A DNA stretch of 64,000 nt from NCBI GenBank assembly GCA_964552235.1, contig CAZKGO010000008.1, forward strand, positions 27,950-91,949. Reading direction: 5' to 3'. The DNA is from CAVTHK01 sp964552235 (GTDB lineage: Bacteria; Spirochaetota; Spirochaetia; SZUA-6; CAVTHK01). Shown here one piece after another: positions 39,857-48,908 of the stretch. The position numbers were made by a program, and so were the translations under genes. Position 1 is the stretch's first letter, and every line of letters begins with the position of its first letter. Under the pieces are notes generated by a model, which was given only the letters and a program-made list of their open reading frames with translations, was not told where the DNA came from and searched no databases.

Positions 39857-41875
39857 CTAAAGCTGGGCAAGCAGCGCTTCGGCCTCGGCCCTCTGGCGGT
39901 AGTCGGGCTTCTTCTTCAACAGCGTCTCGAGCAGGTTCTTCGCCGTGGCCTTGTCGCCCTGCTTGACCAGGACCTTGGCCAGCTGGAAGTAAGCGTCCCA
40001 GTAGGCGGCGTCGATCTTGATCAGCTCCGAGAAGGTTCGGCTGGCCTCGGCGTCACGCCCCGTCTCCAGGTAGGCCAGGCCGAGGTTGTAGCGCGGCGCC
40101 GTGGCGTCGGCCTTGAGCGAGATGGCCTTCTGGAAGTGGCTGATGCTCTGCTCGTGAAGGCCTTTGCGCACGTAGACGTTGCCCAAATTGTTGTTGACCT
40201 GGTAGCTGTTCGGGGCCAGCTCGTAGGCCCTGGCAAGCAGCTGCAGGGCGTTGTCGTGCAGGCCCCTCTCGTTGTACAGCGCCCCCAAGTTGATCAGCGG
40301 CTCGGGATAGGCGGCATCGAGGGTGATCGCCTGCGAATACAGCCGCACGGCCTCGTCGATGTTGCCGCGCTGCTCCTGGACGAAGCCGGCCTGGAAGTTG
40401 TACAGCGCCGAGTTCGGCTGCAGCTCGACGGCCCTGGCTGCCGCGGCGAGGGCCTCTTCGTACTTGCGCTGCGCCACCAGCGCCTGGGACATGTTGTAGT
40501 GCGTGACGCTGCTGCCGGGATCCTGCGCCAGCGCCGTGCGGAACCGGGTTTCGGCTTCCGCCGCGCGGCCGAGGGTCAGCAGCGTCTCGGCGGCCTTGCG
40601 GTGATAGGCCGTTTCGCCCGGGTTCAGGCGGCTGGCCTGGTCGTACGCCGCGACGGCCGCGGTCAGGTCCCCCTGCTGACGCAGCACCTCGCCGATGTAG
40701 TACTGCACCACGTCGTCGTCGCGCTTGAGGGCGGCCGCGCGCCGCAGCGAAGCCAGCGCGCGGGCGTCCTGGCCCAGCGCCATGTCGGTGCGGCCGAGCC
40801 GGTAGTGGGCCGGGTAGAAATCGTCCTTGAGGTGGATCGAGGAGCCGAACGATTGCTGGGCGTCGGAGTAGCGCCTGGCGTTGTACTGGGCGACGCCGAG
40901 GCTGTACAGCAGGTAGTAGTCGTTGGGCTTGAGGCGCGCCGCCTCCCTGAACTCGGTGATGGCGGCATCCCAGTTCCTGCGGTCCTGGTAGATCTGGCCC
41001 AGGGTCTTGTGAGGCACCCAGAGAGCCGCATCCTTTTCCACGGCCTTGTTCGCGTGGTAGATCGCCTGTTCGACGTTCTGTTCGCCCTTGGGGTCTTCCT
41101 GGTAGTAGGCCTCGCCGGTGTAGGCGTAGGCCTGGGCCGAGTCCGGGTCGAGGTCGAGCACCTCCTGGAACGTCCTGCGCGCTGCCGCGTAGTCCTTGCT
41201 CTCCAGCTGCCTGACCCCGCGCCCGAGCAGCTCGTTGATCTTGCGCACGCGCTCCTGCTCGGCCGCGTCCTTTTCCCTGGCCGGGTCGGCCTTAACCACC
41301 TCGACCACCGGCGGCGGCGCCGGCTCGGCGCGGCGGTCCTGGATGCTGTCGACGATGCGCGCGAGGTCCTGCTGCCCGCGCCGCTGCTGCTCTTCGCGCT
41401 CCCGCCGCAGCTGCTCCTGCGCCTGGGAATCGCTCGCGCGCTTGCGCTCGAGGATGCGCGACTGGGCCGTGAGCACGTCGCGGTTGTCGGGATCCTTGAG
41501 CAGCAGCTGGTCGATGATGTTCAGCGCGCGCTCGTACTCGCCCTGCTCGGCGTAGCGCTCGGCGAGGGTGAGCGCGTTGCGGCTCTCGGCGTCGGCGCTG
41601 CGGGCCTCCGCGCCCCTGGAGGCAGGGCCGCCGAGGGCTGCGGCCAGCCGCGGGCCTACGAACACGGCCCCGGCGCCGAGGGCGAGCAGCAGCGCGACGG
41701 CGACCGCGGCCAGCGCCAGGCGCCTGCGGCCGCGCGATCGCTCGGCTGCAGCGCCGCCGGCCGGGGACTCGGGGGCCCGGGGCGCCGGCTTCGCCGCGCG
41801 TCCCTGCGGCTTCGGGGCCGCGCCGCCCGCCGACGCCGCCTTCTTTGGACGCGGACTCGAGGCTTTGGCGTTCAT
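39857..41875 (-). CDS. Large TPR protein with one membrane helix
   Basis: A 672-residue protein. A basic N-terminus (SSPRPKKAASAGG; AAERSRGRRRL) precedes one membrane helix near residues 50-75, followed by a coiled-coil region and about twelve TPR repeats from residue 95 to the end (for example ALNIIDQLLLKDPDNRDVL; NEAYPEPLINLGALYNERG-like pairs, SVTHYNMSQALVAQRKYEEALAAAARAVELQPN). TPR arrays usually serve as scaffolds for protein complexes. The ATG at 41875 overlaps the upstream TPR gene stop (ATGA), so the pair is coupled. The function is not known; an envelope or secretion scaffold is plausible. Confidence 0.88.
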   Translation of the reverse strand: MNAKASSPRPKKAASAGGAAPKPQGRAAKPAPRAPESPAGGAAAERSRGRRRLALAAVAVALLLALGAGAVFVGPRLAAALGGPASRGAEARSADAESRNALTLAERYAEQGEYERALNIIDQLLLKDPDNRDVLTAQSRILERKRASDSQAQEQLRREREEQQRRGQQDLARIVDSIQDRRAEPAPPPVVEVVKADPAREKDAAEQERVRKINELLGRGVRQLESKDYAAARRTFQEVLDLDPDSAQAYAYTGEAYYQEDPKGEQNVEQAIYHANKAVEKDAALWVPHKTLGQIYQDRRNWDAAITEFREAARLKPNDYYLLYSLGVAQYNARRYSDAQQSFGSSIHLKDDFYPAHYRLGRTDMALGQDARALASLRRAAALKRDDDVVQYYIGEVLRQQGDLTAAVAAYDQASRLNPGETAYHRKAAETLLTLGRAAEAETRFRTALAQDPGSSVTHYNMSQALVAQRKYEEALAAAARAVELQPNSALYNFQAGFVQEQRGNIDEAVRLYSQAITLDAAYPEPLINLGALYNERGLHDNALQLLARAYELAPNSYQVNNNLGNVYVRKGLHEQSISHFQKAISLKADATAPRYNLGLAYLETGRDAEASRTFSELIKIDAAYWDAYFQLAKVLVKQGDKATAKNLLETLLKKKPDYRQRAEAEALLAQL

Positions 41876-42552
41876 TGGTCGATGTCGATCTCCTCTTCCT
41901 TCTCCTCGAGGATCTTGTCGGACTTCGCGGACAGGTTCTGGGCATCCTCCGAGGCAGTCCGCAGCGCGTTGAGCACCTGCTCCATCAAGGCCCGCTCGCG
42001 CTCCCTGCGCTCCCGCTCAGCCGCTTCCTTTTTTTGGAGGAAGGCCGTGAGCAGGTCGATCATCCGCTCGACGTCGGCGCGCTGCCGCGACTGGGGGGCG
42101 AGCCGCAGGTACATCGTGTAGTCGCTGATCGCCCCCTCGTAGCTGAGGAGCGTCACGCGGGCGTTGGCGCGGTTGAGCCACGGCTCCGGGAAGCTCTCGT
42201 CGAGGGCGATCGCCTCGCCGTACATCTTTTCCGCCTGCAGGTGCTCGCCGCGGCGCACGTAGTTGTTGCCCATGTTGTAGTAGAGGGCCGACTTCAGGTC
42301 GCCCGCCACGGCGAGACCGCGCCGCATGATCGCGATCGCCCTCTCGGCGTCCCCGAGCTGCTCGTAGACGACCCCGAGGTAGGCGTAGATCTTGGGGTTG
42401 CCCGGATCCTGCTTGAGCGCCTCCTCGAGGAGCGCCCGGGCCCTGAGCGGCTCGTTGGCCGCGTAGAGCTTCTCGCCCTCTTCGAACGGGCTCAGAGCCG
42501 CCGCGGCAGCGGCAGCGACGGCGATCAGGGCAGCGACCGTGATGGTTCTCAT
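41872..42552 (-). CDS. TPR protein, exported or anchored
   Basis: A 226-residue protein with an N-terminal signal/anchor (MRTITVAALIAVAAAAAAALS) and three to four TPR repeats (ALLEEALKQDPGNPKIYAYLGVVYEQLGDAERAI), then a charged coiled-coil tail ending EEKEEEIDIDQ. ATG 42552 with GGGAAG upstream is chosen; the in-frame ATG at 42570 adds MREREA, which does not look like a signal peptide. It overlaps the large TPR gene by 4 bases. Both probably work together at the membrane. Confidence 0.82.
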   Translation of the reverse strand: MRTITVAALIAVAAAAAAALSPFEEGEKLYAANEPLRARALLEEALKQDPGNPKIYAYLGVVYEQLGDAERAIAIMRRGLAVAGDLKSALYYNMGNNYVRRGEHLQAEKMYGEAIALDESFPEPWLNRANARVTLLSYEGAISDYTMYLRLAPQSRQRADVERMIDLLTAFLQKKEAAERERRERERALMEQVLNALRTASEDAQNLSAKSDKILEEKEEEIDIDQ

Positions 42553-42620
42553 GGCTTCCCGCTCTCGCATATCTCGAATATACAGCCGCGGCCCGCGGCA
42601 GGCAGGCCGGACGGTCAGGT

Positions 42621-42649
42621 TTGACTAAGCCCGGCCAACCATTTAGTGT
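42621..42649 (+). promoter_or_regulatory. Possible promoter for the metallophosphoesterase-ParB pair
   Basis: TTGACT (42621-42626), 17 bases and TAGTGT (42644-42649), a weak -10. The gene starts 158 bases downstream, a longer leader than usual here, so this is tentative. Confidence 0.35.
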
Positions 42650-42807
42650 GGGTCCGCCGGGTTGGGACCGTCGTGTCGATCACCCATTCCAATGGTCGGA
42701 AGCGGGCTGCCCGTCTTGACTGCGGTCGTGCGGCCCGCTGCCGCTGTCGGCGGGACGACCGAGCGGAGCGACCCGGCGAGGGGCGCCGACGGCGCCCGTG
42801 AGAGACG

Positions 42808-43509
42808 GTGACACTGGCGGCAGAAGTGAAGATACTGGCAGTGGCCGATCACATCGACCCGATCGTGTACTCGAGCGCCATCCGCGAGCGCTTCGGCGAC
42901 GTGGACCTCGTGATCGGCGCGGGCGACCTGCCCGGTGACTACCTCGACTTCATCTGCACGAGCCTCGGCAAGCCGCTTCTGTTCGTGTTCGGCAACCACA
43001 ACCTCACAGGGTTCCGCGATCTCAGCCGCCGTGCGGATCCTCTGGAAAAGGCCCCGAGCTGGGCCGGCGGGCGCTCCAGGGGACCCGGAGGCCTGTACAT
43101 CGACTGCAGGGCGGTGCGCATCAAGGGACTGCTCGTGGCCGGGTTGGGGGGCAGCCCCTGGTACAACGGGGGCGACAACCAGTTCGGCGAGCGCAGCATG
43201 CTCGTCAGGGCGCTGCGCCTGGTGCCGCGGCTGCTCTGGAACAGAATGCGCCATGGCCGCTATCTCGACGTCCTGGTGACGCACGCGGCGCCGTTCGGGG
43301 TGCAGGACGGCGCAGACCGCGCCCACGTGGGGTTCAAGACCTTTCTCTGGCTCATGAGGAAGTTCCGACCCCGCTACCTGATCCACGGCCACGTGCACCT
43401 CTGGGACCGCAACCAGCCCAGGGTCTCGCGCTACTGCGAAACGACGGTCATCAACGCCTACGATCACGTGGTCGTGCAGCTGAGAGAGGACCCCGATGTC
43501 CGATCTTGA
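42808..43509 (+). CDS. Calcineurin-like metallophosphoesterase with altered metal motif
   Basis: A 233-residue phosphoesterase fold. Motif II GAGD, motif III GNHN, motif IV THAAPFG and motif V HGHVHLW are visible. The first metal motif, normally DxH, reads ADHID here, so one ligand may be lost or shifted. The substrate is unknown. A later in-frame GTG at 42826 is an alternative start that would remove the first six residues. It overlaps the next gene by 14 bases. Confidence 0.75.
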   Translation: MTLAAEVKILAVADHIDPIVYSSAIRERFGDVDLVIGAGDLPGDYLDFICTSLGKPLLFVFGNHNLTGFRDLSRRADPLEKAPSWAGGRSRGPGGLYIDCRAVRIKGLLVAGLGGSPWYNGGDNQFGERSMLVRALRLVPRLLWNRMRHGRYLDVLVTHAAPFGVQDGADRAHVGFKTFLWLMRKFRPRYLIHGHVHLWDRNQPRVSRYCETTVINAYDHVVVQLREDPDVRS

Positions 43510-44410
43510 CTACCGCCGCATGGCGGACGTCGACTTCCAGAAGGCCCGTTCGCGGCAGCTGTTCTCCCGCCTGATGTCGGTGCTGCAGGGGCAGAAGGAC
43601 GACATGCTTTCGTTTCACGACGTGCGCACGATCCTCAAGCCGCGCTCCGAGACCTATCTCGGGATGCGGACCGTGCCCGTGGCCCGCATCGTGGGCAGCG
43701 AAGGCCGCTACCGGGACTTCAACCGCTCGTTCCTCCCGAAGCGCCAGCACCTGAAGCCGCGCTGGACCAACGTCGACCTCGCCCACTACCGGCAGGTGAA
43801 CCTGCCGGCGATCAAGCTCTACGAGATCGGCGGCGTGTACTTCGTGAGGGACGGCAACCACCGCGTTTCGGTGGCGCGCAGCCGGGGCGTCGAGTTCATC
43901 GACGCCGAAGTGGTGTCGCTGAACGCCGAGATCAAGCTCGAGCCGGGGGACACCGACGAGGACCTGCGGCGCAAGGTCCTGGCGTTCGAGCGTACCCGGT
44001 TCTTCGAAAGCACGCGGCTGGACCGGCTGCGGCCCGGCTGCGACCTGACCTTTACCGCTCCCGGCCGCTACGACGAGATCATCCAGCACATCAACGGCCA
44101 CAAGTACTTCATCAACCAGGACAAGGAGTACGAGATCCCCTTCGAACAGGGAATGCTCTCGTGGTACGACACGGTCTACCTGCCGATCCTAGGGATCATC
44201 AAGGAGTACAACGTCCTGCCGCGCTTCCCGGGGCGCACGGCCGCCGACCTCTACGTCTGGACGGTGCGCCACTGGGACGAGCTCAAGCGCCGCTACGGCG
44301 GCCGCTACCAGATGAAGGACGCGATCCTCGACTTCTCGCGCCGGTACGGACAGGGGTTCTGGGAGCGGATACGCAAGGCGGCCGAGAGCCTGTTCCGGCG
44401 CCGCAGGTAG
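43496..44410 (+). CDS. ParB/sulfiredoxin-fold domain protein
   Basis: A 304-residue protein with the ParB-like fold. The marker is IKLYEIGGVYFVRDGNHRVSVARSRG near residues 105-130, which matches the sulfiredoxin/ParB nucleotide-binding motif. No helix-turn-helix of the chromosome-partitioning type is evident, and no parA is next to it, so it is probably not the partition protein. Such proteins are often annotated as ParB-like regulators of unknown function. It is cotranscribed with the metallophosphoesterase. The last 15 residues are basic (ESLFRRRR). Confidence 0.72.
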   Translation: MSDLDYRRMADVDFQKARSRQLFSRLMSVLQGQKDDMLSFHDVRTILKPRSETYLGMRTVPVARIVGSEGRYRDFNRSFLPKRQHLKPRWTNVDLAHYRQVNLPAIKLYEIGGVYFVRDGNHRVSVARSRGVEFIDAEVVSLNAEIKLEPGDTDEDLRRKVLAFERTRFFESTRLDRLRPGCDLTFTAPGRYDEIIQHINGHKYFINQDKEYEIPFEQGMLSWYDTVYLPILGIIKEYNVLPRFPGRTAADLYVWTVRHWDELKRRYGGRYQMKDAILDFSRRYGQGFWERIRKAAESLFRRRR

Positions 44411-44411
44411 C

Positions 44412-45023
44412 CTACTTCGCGTAGGGGCCGCTCAGCAACCCGACCCGTCGCTGCGCGTCGGCGACGTACACGTAGTAGCTGGCCACCCTCTCCCAGGGCA
44501 CGGCCGCGGCCGGCGCCGCCGAGACCAGCTCGCCGGAGGCGGAGTAGGCCCACACCCAGGCCGCGGGCGGATCGACGGTGACCCGTCCCCCGACGCTCGA
44601 GGCCCGCGGAAAGCGAAGTCCCGCCGGCGCGACCGCCTCGATCCTCACCTGCCGCTCCACCGTCTCGCCCGAAGCGTCCTCGACGAGCACGCGGTAGTCG
44701 CCGCCGGGCACCGGCCATCCGGGCGGCAGGGCGAGCGAATGCGTGCCGATCCAGCCGTTGGCAGCGTTCTGCCAGCCTCCGCCGCGAACCTCCCAGAAGA
44801 TCTCCTTGCCGTCGTGGATCAGGTAGAGGGCGGCCAGGTCCTCGGCGCCGTCGGGATCCGAGGCCTGCAGGTACAGCCGCATCCGCCCATCGACGGCGCC
44901 GGTCTCGGGGTTGCGCACGTAGATCGGCCTGAGGTCGATCTGGCCGATCTCGGGCGGCTTGCCGGTGCAGGCGACGGCCGCAGCAGCAACGACGACCGCA
45001 GCGGCGAGCCGCACGACTGTCAT
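44412..45023 (-). CDS. Predicted lipoprotein
   Basis: A 203-residue lipoprotein. The signal ends with the lipobox AVAC, so Cys19 would be lipidated and then N-acylated by Lnt. The mature protein is beta-rich, with no family that I recognise. It is made from the same run as topA and hisC: its ATG overlaps the hisC stop (ATGA, 45020-45023). It converges with the ParB-fold gene with a 1-base gap. Confidence 0.8.
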   Translation of the reverse strand: MTVVRLAAAVVVAAAAVACTGKPPEIGQIDLRPIYVRNPETGAVDGRMRLYLQASDPDGAEDLAALYLIHDGKEIFWEVRGGGWQNAANGWIGTHSLALPPGWPVPGGDYRVLVEDASGETVERQVRIEAVAPAGLRFPRASSVGGRVTVDPPAAWVWAYSASGELVSAAPAAAVPWERVASYYVYVADAQRRVGLLSGPYAK

Positions 45024-46117
45024 GATCCGATCACCTTCTTCAGCGATCGCACAAAACGCTCATTGTCCTGCCGGCGTCCCACCGTGACGCGGATGTGTCC
45101 GGGCAGGCCGTAGACGCTGCCGGGTCGCACGATGACCCCCTCGTCGATGAGGCGATCGACGATTTGCCGGTCGTCGCCTCCGACGCGCACGATCACGAAG
45201 TTGGTCTGGCTGCGCACGCACTCCAGCCCCATCGCCTCCAGCTCGCGGTACAGCATCTGCCTGCCTTCGAGCACCATGCGGATGGTCTGCCGGTAGAACT
45301 CCGTGTCCTGCAGGGCGGCCAGTCCCGCCTTTTCCGCGGCCACCGAGACGTCGAACGGCGGCCGCACGCGGTACATGAGGTCGATGAGTGCTTCGGCGCC
45401 GATACCGAAGCCGAGACGCAGGCCTGCGAGGCCGTAGGCCTTGGAGAAGCTGCGGATGCACAGCAGGTTCTCCGCGCCCGCGGCCACCCGCTCGAGCGCC
45501 GTCGGGAAGGGCCGGGCGTCGGCAAAGTCGCGGTAGACTTCGTCATGCACCACGAAGACCCCGGCCGGCAGCCGGTCGAGCAGACGGCCAAAGGCTTGTT
45601 CGTCGAACATGGTTCCCGTCGGATTGTTGGGGTTGCAGAGCCAGAGCAGGCGCGTGCGCTCGCTCACCGCCCGCAGCACGTCTTCCAGGTCGATCGAGTA
45701 GCCGTCCATCCGGGTTTCGATGACCCGCGCCCCCATGATCAGGGAGATCGTCTCGTAGACGGGAAAGGTGATCTTCGGGATGACCACCTCGTCGCCGGCT
45801 GCCAGCAGCGTCATGCCGGCCGCATAGATGACGCTGTCGGAGCCGTTGCCCGTGATCACCTGCCGCGGCGAAACCCCGCACAGGCGCGCAAGGGCCGCGC
45901 GGAGGTCCGGCGTGCCGACCTCCGGGTACTGGAAGGCCGAGGCCCCATGGTCCCTGAGAGCCTGGAGGGCGAGGGGCGACATGCCGAGGGCGTTCTCGTT
46001 AGAGGCCATCTTCAGCACGTCCTTGAGCCCACGCTCCCGCACCACCTCGGCGATCGATCTGCCGGGCACGTAGGGCCTCACCCGCTCCACGCCCGGGTTG
46101 ATCCGCTGCTCGGCCAT
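45020..46117 (-). CDS. hisC: Histidinol-phosphate aminotransferase (class I/II PLP enzyme)
   Basis: A 365-residue PLP aminotransferase of the HisC family. Features are the N-terminal ASNENALGMSPLALQAL, the substrate-arm GNGSD, WLCNPNNPTGT, and the Schiff-base lysine in SFSKAYGLAGLRLGFG. The final block has RVTVGRRQDNERFV. It would transaminate imidazole-acetol phosphate in histidine synthesis; aromatic or related amino-acid use cannot be excluded. ATG 46117 is chosen with GGAGG 7 bases upstream. It follows topA closely and overlaps the lipoprotein. The window has no other his genes. Confidence 0.87.
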   Translation of the reverse strand: MAEQRINPGVERVRPYVPGRSIAEVVRERGLKDVLKMASNENALGMSPLALQALRDHGASAFQYPEVGTPDLRAALARLCGVSPRQVITGNGSDSVIYAAGMTLLAAGDEVVIPKITFPVYETISLIMGARVIETRMDGYSIDLEDVLRAVSERTRLLWLCNPNNPTGTMFDEQAFGRLLDRLPAGVFVVHDEVYRDFADARPFPTALERVAAGAENLLCIRSFSKAYGLAGLRLGFGIGAEALIDLMYRVRPPFDVSVAAEKAGLAALQDTEFYRQTIRMVLEGRQMLYRELEAMGLECVRSQTNFVIVRVGGDDRQIVDRLIDEGVIVRPGSVYGLPGHIRVTVGRRQDNERFVRSLKKVIGS

Positions 46118-46119
46118 GC

Positions 46120-48804
46120 TCACGCCTCCGGCCGGCGCGACCGGCCCCTGCCGCTGCCCGCCGCGGACCGGGCCCGCCTGGGACGCGGCCGAGGCGGCGC
46201 CCCGTCGCCGGCCTCCTGCCAGCGCCCATCCCGGTAGTGCGCGGCCCAACCCGACGGCTTGCCGTCCTTGACCCCGACCAGGTAGTGCTCGCGCTGCTTG
46301 CGGCTGAAATGCACCGCCGCCGGGTTGCCGTGCGGGTCCTGCAGCGGCGCGTCGGCGAGGTAGCGGTACTTCTCGGCGAGCTCGTCCCGGTGCCTGGCCA
46401 GGTCCGCGACGAGGGGGCTGCGCGTCTCCCGCGAGCGGGGGAACTCGCTCGAGGCCAGAAAGAGCCCCGCCGCCCCGTCGCGCAGGACGAAGTACCCTTC
46501 GGACTTCTCGCACTTGAGCTCGGGCATCGGGACCGGGTCGGCGCGCGGGGGCGCCGGCTCGCCGTTGCGCAGCAGCTTGCGGGTGTTGCGGCAGGCCGGG
46601 TAGTTGGTGCAGGCAAAGAACTTGCCGAAGCGGCCGGTCTTGAGCTGCATGTCGGCGCCGCACCGGTCGCACTTGATCACGGGGCCGTCGTAGCCCTTGA
46701 TGCGGAAGCGTCCGGCCTCGATCTGGTAGCCGTCGCAGTCCGGGTTGTTGCCGCAGATGTGGAGCTTGTTCGCCTCGTCGATGAGGTAGCTGTCCATCGC
46801 GGTCCCGCACTTGGGGCACCGGCGCCGGGCCAGAAGCGCCCGCGCTTCTTCCTCGCCCTCGTCGCCGCCGACGTGCTCGACCTCGTCGCCGCGGATCAGG
46901 TTGACGGTGTTCTTGCACCGCTGCTTGGGGGGCAGGTCGTAGCCGGAACAGCTCAGGAAGACGCCGGTGCGCGCGGTCCTGATCATCATCGGTCTGCCGC
47001 AGACTCCGCACGGGCTCTCGGTCCTGGTCGGCTGCGACGGCGCCATCTCCACGGCCGCCCGGCTGAGGTCCTTCTTGAACCTGCGGTAGAACCGATCGAG
47101 CGCTTCCTTCCAGTCGAGCTTGCCCTGCGCGATCGCGTCGAGCTCCTGCTCGAGACTGGCCGTGAAGCCGTAGTCCAGGATCTCGTCGAAATGGCCGACC
47201 AGCCGCTCGGTGACGACGTCGCCCATCTTCTCGGCGTAGAAGCGGCGGTTCTCGAGGCGGACGTAGCCGCGCTCCTGGATGGTGGAGATGATCGAGGCGT
47301 AGGTCGACGGCCTGCCGATGCCGCGCTTTTCCAGCTCCTTGACCAGGCTGGCCTCGGAATAGCGCGGAGGCGGCTTGGTGAAGTGCTGAGACAGGTCGAG
47401 GGCAACCAGCTCCAGGGGCTGCCCCGCCTCGACCGCGGGCAGCACCACGTCGTCGGTCTCCTTTCCGCCGAGCGGCAGCACGCGCGTCCAGCCGTCAAAG
47501 ATCATGACCCTGCCGTTGGCCCGAAGCTCGTACTCGCCCGCGGTCACGAGCACCACGGTCGCGTGGTACTCGGCGGCCTTCATCTGGCAGGCCACAAAGC
47601 GCCGCCAGATCAGCTCGTAGAGCCTCACCGCGTCCCGGTCGAGGCCGTGCAGATGCGCCGGGGCCAATTCGACGTCCGAGGGCCTGATCGCCTCGTGGGC
47701 CTCCTGGGCGCTCTCGCTCGAACGGTAGACGTGAGGCTGCTCGGGCAGGTAGCGGGCCCCGTGAGCCCGTTCGATGTGGGCGCGGCACGCGCCGACGGCC
47801 TCGGCCGAGAGGTTGGTCGAGTCGGTCCTCATGTACGTGATCAGGCCGGCCTCGTAGAGCCGCTGGGCGAGGGTCATCGTCTTCTTGACGCCGAACCCCA
47901 GACCGATGCTCGCCGCCTGCTGGAGCGTCGAGGTGATGAAGGGCGGCGGAGGGTTCTTGCGCGTCGGCTTGTCCTCGCGCCTGGCGACGACGTACTCGGC
48001 GGCCTCCAGCTCCTTCCTGGCGGCCTCCGCCTCCTCGCCGCTGCGCGGCCTGAAGGCCGCGCCGCGGTGCCGCGTCACCTTGGCCGGAAAGCGGTCCTTG
48101 CGGGCGGCAAGGCTCGCCACGGCCTCCCAGTACTCCTCAGGGACGAAGCGGTGGATCTCCTTTTCCCGCTCCGTGATCAGCCGCACGGCCACCGACTGCA
48201 CGCGGCCGGCGGACAGGCCGCGCGCCACCTTTTGCCACAGCAGCGGCGAGAGCATGTAGCCGACGACCCGGTCGAGGAAGCGGCGCGCCTGCTGGGCGCG
48301 CACCCGATTCATGTCGATGCCCGACGGTGCGCCAAAGGCCTCGGTGATCGCCTTCTTGGTGATCTCGGCGAAGATGACGCGGCGGAACCGCTCCTCGGCG
48401 CCGCCGATCGCCTCGCGCAGGTGCCAGGCGATCGCCTCGCCCTCGCGGTCGAGATCGGTGGCGAGGTAGATCAGGTCGCTGCGGTCCGCCAGGTTCTTCA
48501 GGTCCTGGAGCACCTTCTCCTTGCCCGGCACGATCTCGTAGCTCGCCTCCCATCCGTTTTCGGGGTCCAGACCCATGCGCCGCACGAGCGCCTCGCGCTC
48601 CCGGGCGGCCTTGAGCGCGCGGCGCTTGACGGCCGGAAGGCCCTTGTCCACCGGCTTGGCCGGGGCGCTGCGTCTGCCCGTGCCGCTCGCGGGCAGATCG
48701 CGGATGTGGCCCACGCTCGATTTGACGAGGTAGTTCTTGCCGAGGTACTTGTTGATCGTACGTGCCTTGGCAGGTGACTCGACGATCACCAGCGATCGAG
48801 GCAT
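46120..48804 (-). CDS. topA: DNA topoisomerase I
   Basis: An 894-residue type IA topoisomerase that relaxes negative supercoils. The Toprim domain opens the protein (PRSLVIVESPAKARTINKYLG), and acidic residues follow in ATDLDREGEAIAWHLREA. The active tyrosine is in GLITYMRTDSTNLS, and SAGRVQSVAVRLITEREKEI forms the core. The C-terminus has three C4 zinc ribbons (CGVCGRP; CPKCGTA; CDRCGAD) and a further basic tail. ATG 48804 (MPRSLV) is preferred to a GTG at 48816. It is upstream of hisC and the lipoprotein on the same strand. Confidence 0.97.
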   Translation of the reverse strand: MPRSLVIVESPAKARTINKYLGKNYLVKSSVGHIRDLPASGTGRRSAPAKPVDKGLPAVKRRALKAAREREALVRRMGLDPENGWEASYEIVPGKEKVLQDLKNLADRSDLIYLATDLDREGEAIAWHLREAIGGAEERFRRVIFAEITKKAITEAFGAPSGIDMNRVRAQQARRFLDRVVGYMLSPLLWQKVARGLSAGRVQSVAVRLITEREKEIHRFVPEEYWEAVASLAARKDRFPAKVTRHRGAAFRPRSGEEAEAARKELEAAEYVVARREDKPTRKNPPPPFITSTLQQAASIGLGFGVKKTMTLAQRLYEAGLITYMRTDSTNLSAEAVGACRAHIERAHGARYLPEQPHVYRSSESAQEAHEAIRPSDVELAPAHLHGLDRDAVRLYELIWRRFVACQMKAAEYHATVVLVTAGEYELRANGRVMIFDGWTRVLPLGGKETDDVVLPAVEAGQPLELVALDLSQHFTKPPPRYSEASLVKELEKRGIGRPSTYASIISTIQERGYVRLENRRFYAEKMGDVVTERLVGHFDEILDYGFTASLEQELDAIAQGKLDWKEALDRFYRRFKKDLSRAAVEMAPSQPTRTESPCGVCGRPMMIRTARTGVFLSCSGYDLPPKQRCKNTVNLIRGDEVEHVGGDEGEEEARALLARRRCPKCGTAMDSYLIDEANKLHICGNNPDCDGYQIEAGRFRIKGYDGPVIKCDRCGADMQLKTGRFGKFFACTNYPACRNTRKLLRNGEPAPPRADPVPMPELKCEKSEGYFVLRDGAAGLFLASSEFPRSRETRSPLVADLARHRDELAEKYRYLADAPLQDPHGNPAAVHFSRKQREHYLVGVKDGKPSGWAAHYRDGRWQEAGDGAPPRPRPRRARSAAGSGRGRSRRPEA

Positions 48805-48908
48805 TCTGTCCCCCACCCAGCTTGATACGGTCCCAGAAGATACGGGACCCCCCGGGGAGAGTCAAGCCGGAGCCCCGCGCCGCGAAGCGGAAGGGGCGCG
48901 CGGTCTCC

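Noticed and set aside
43496..44410. Chromosome-partition ParB
   Set aside because: There is no parA neighbour and no partition helix-turn-helix, so I kept only the ParB-fold call.
44411..44425. Small CCTAC/GTAGG hairpin between convergent genes
   Set aside because: Five base pairs only, no T run; it overlaps the lipoprotein 3' end.
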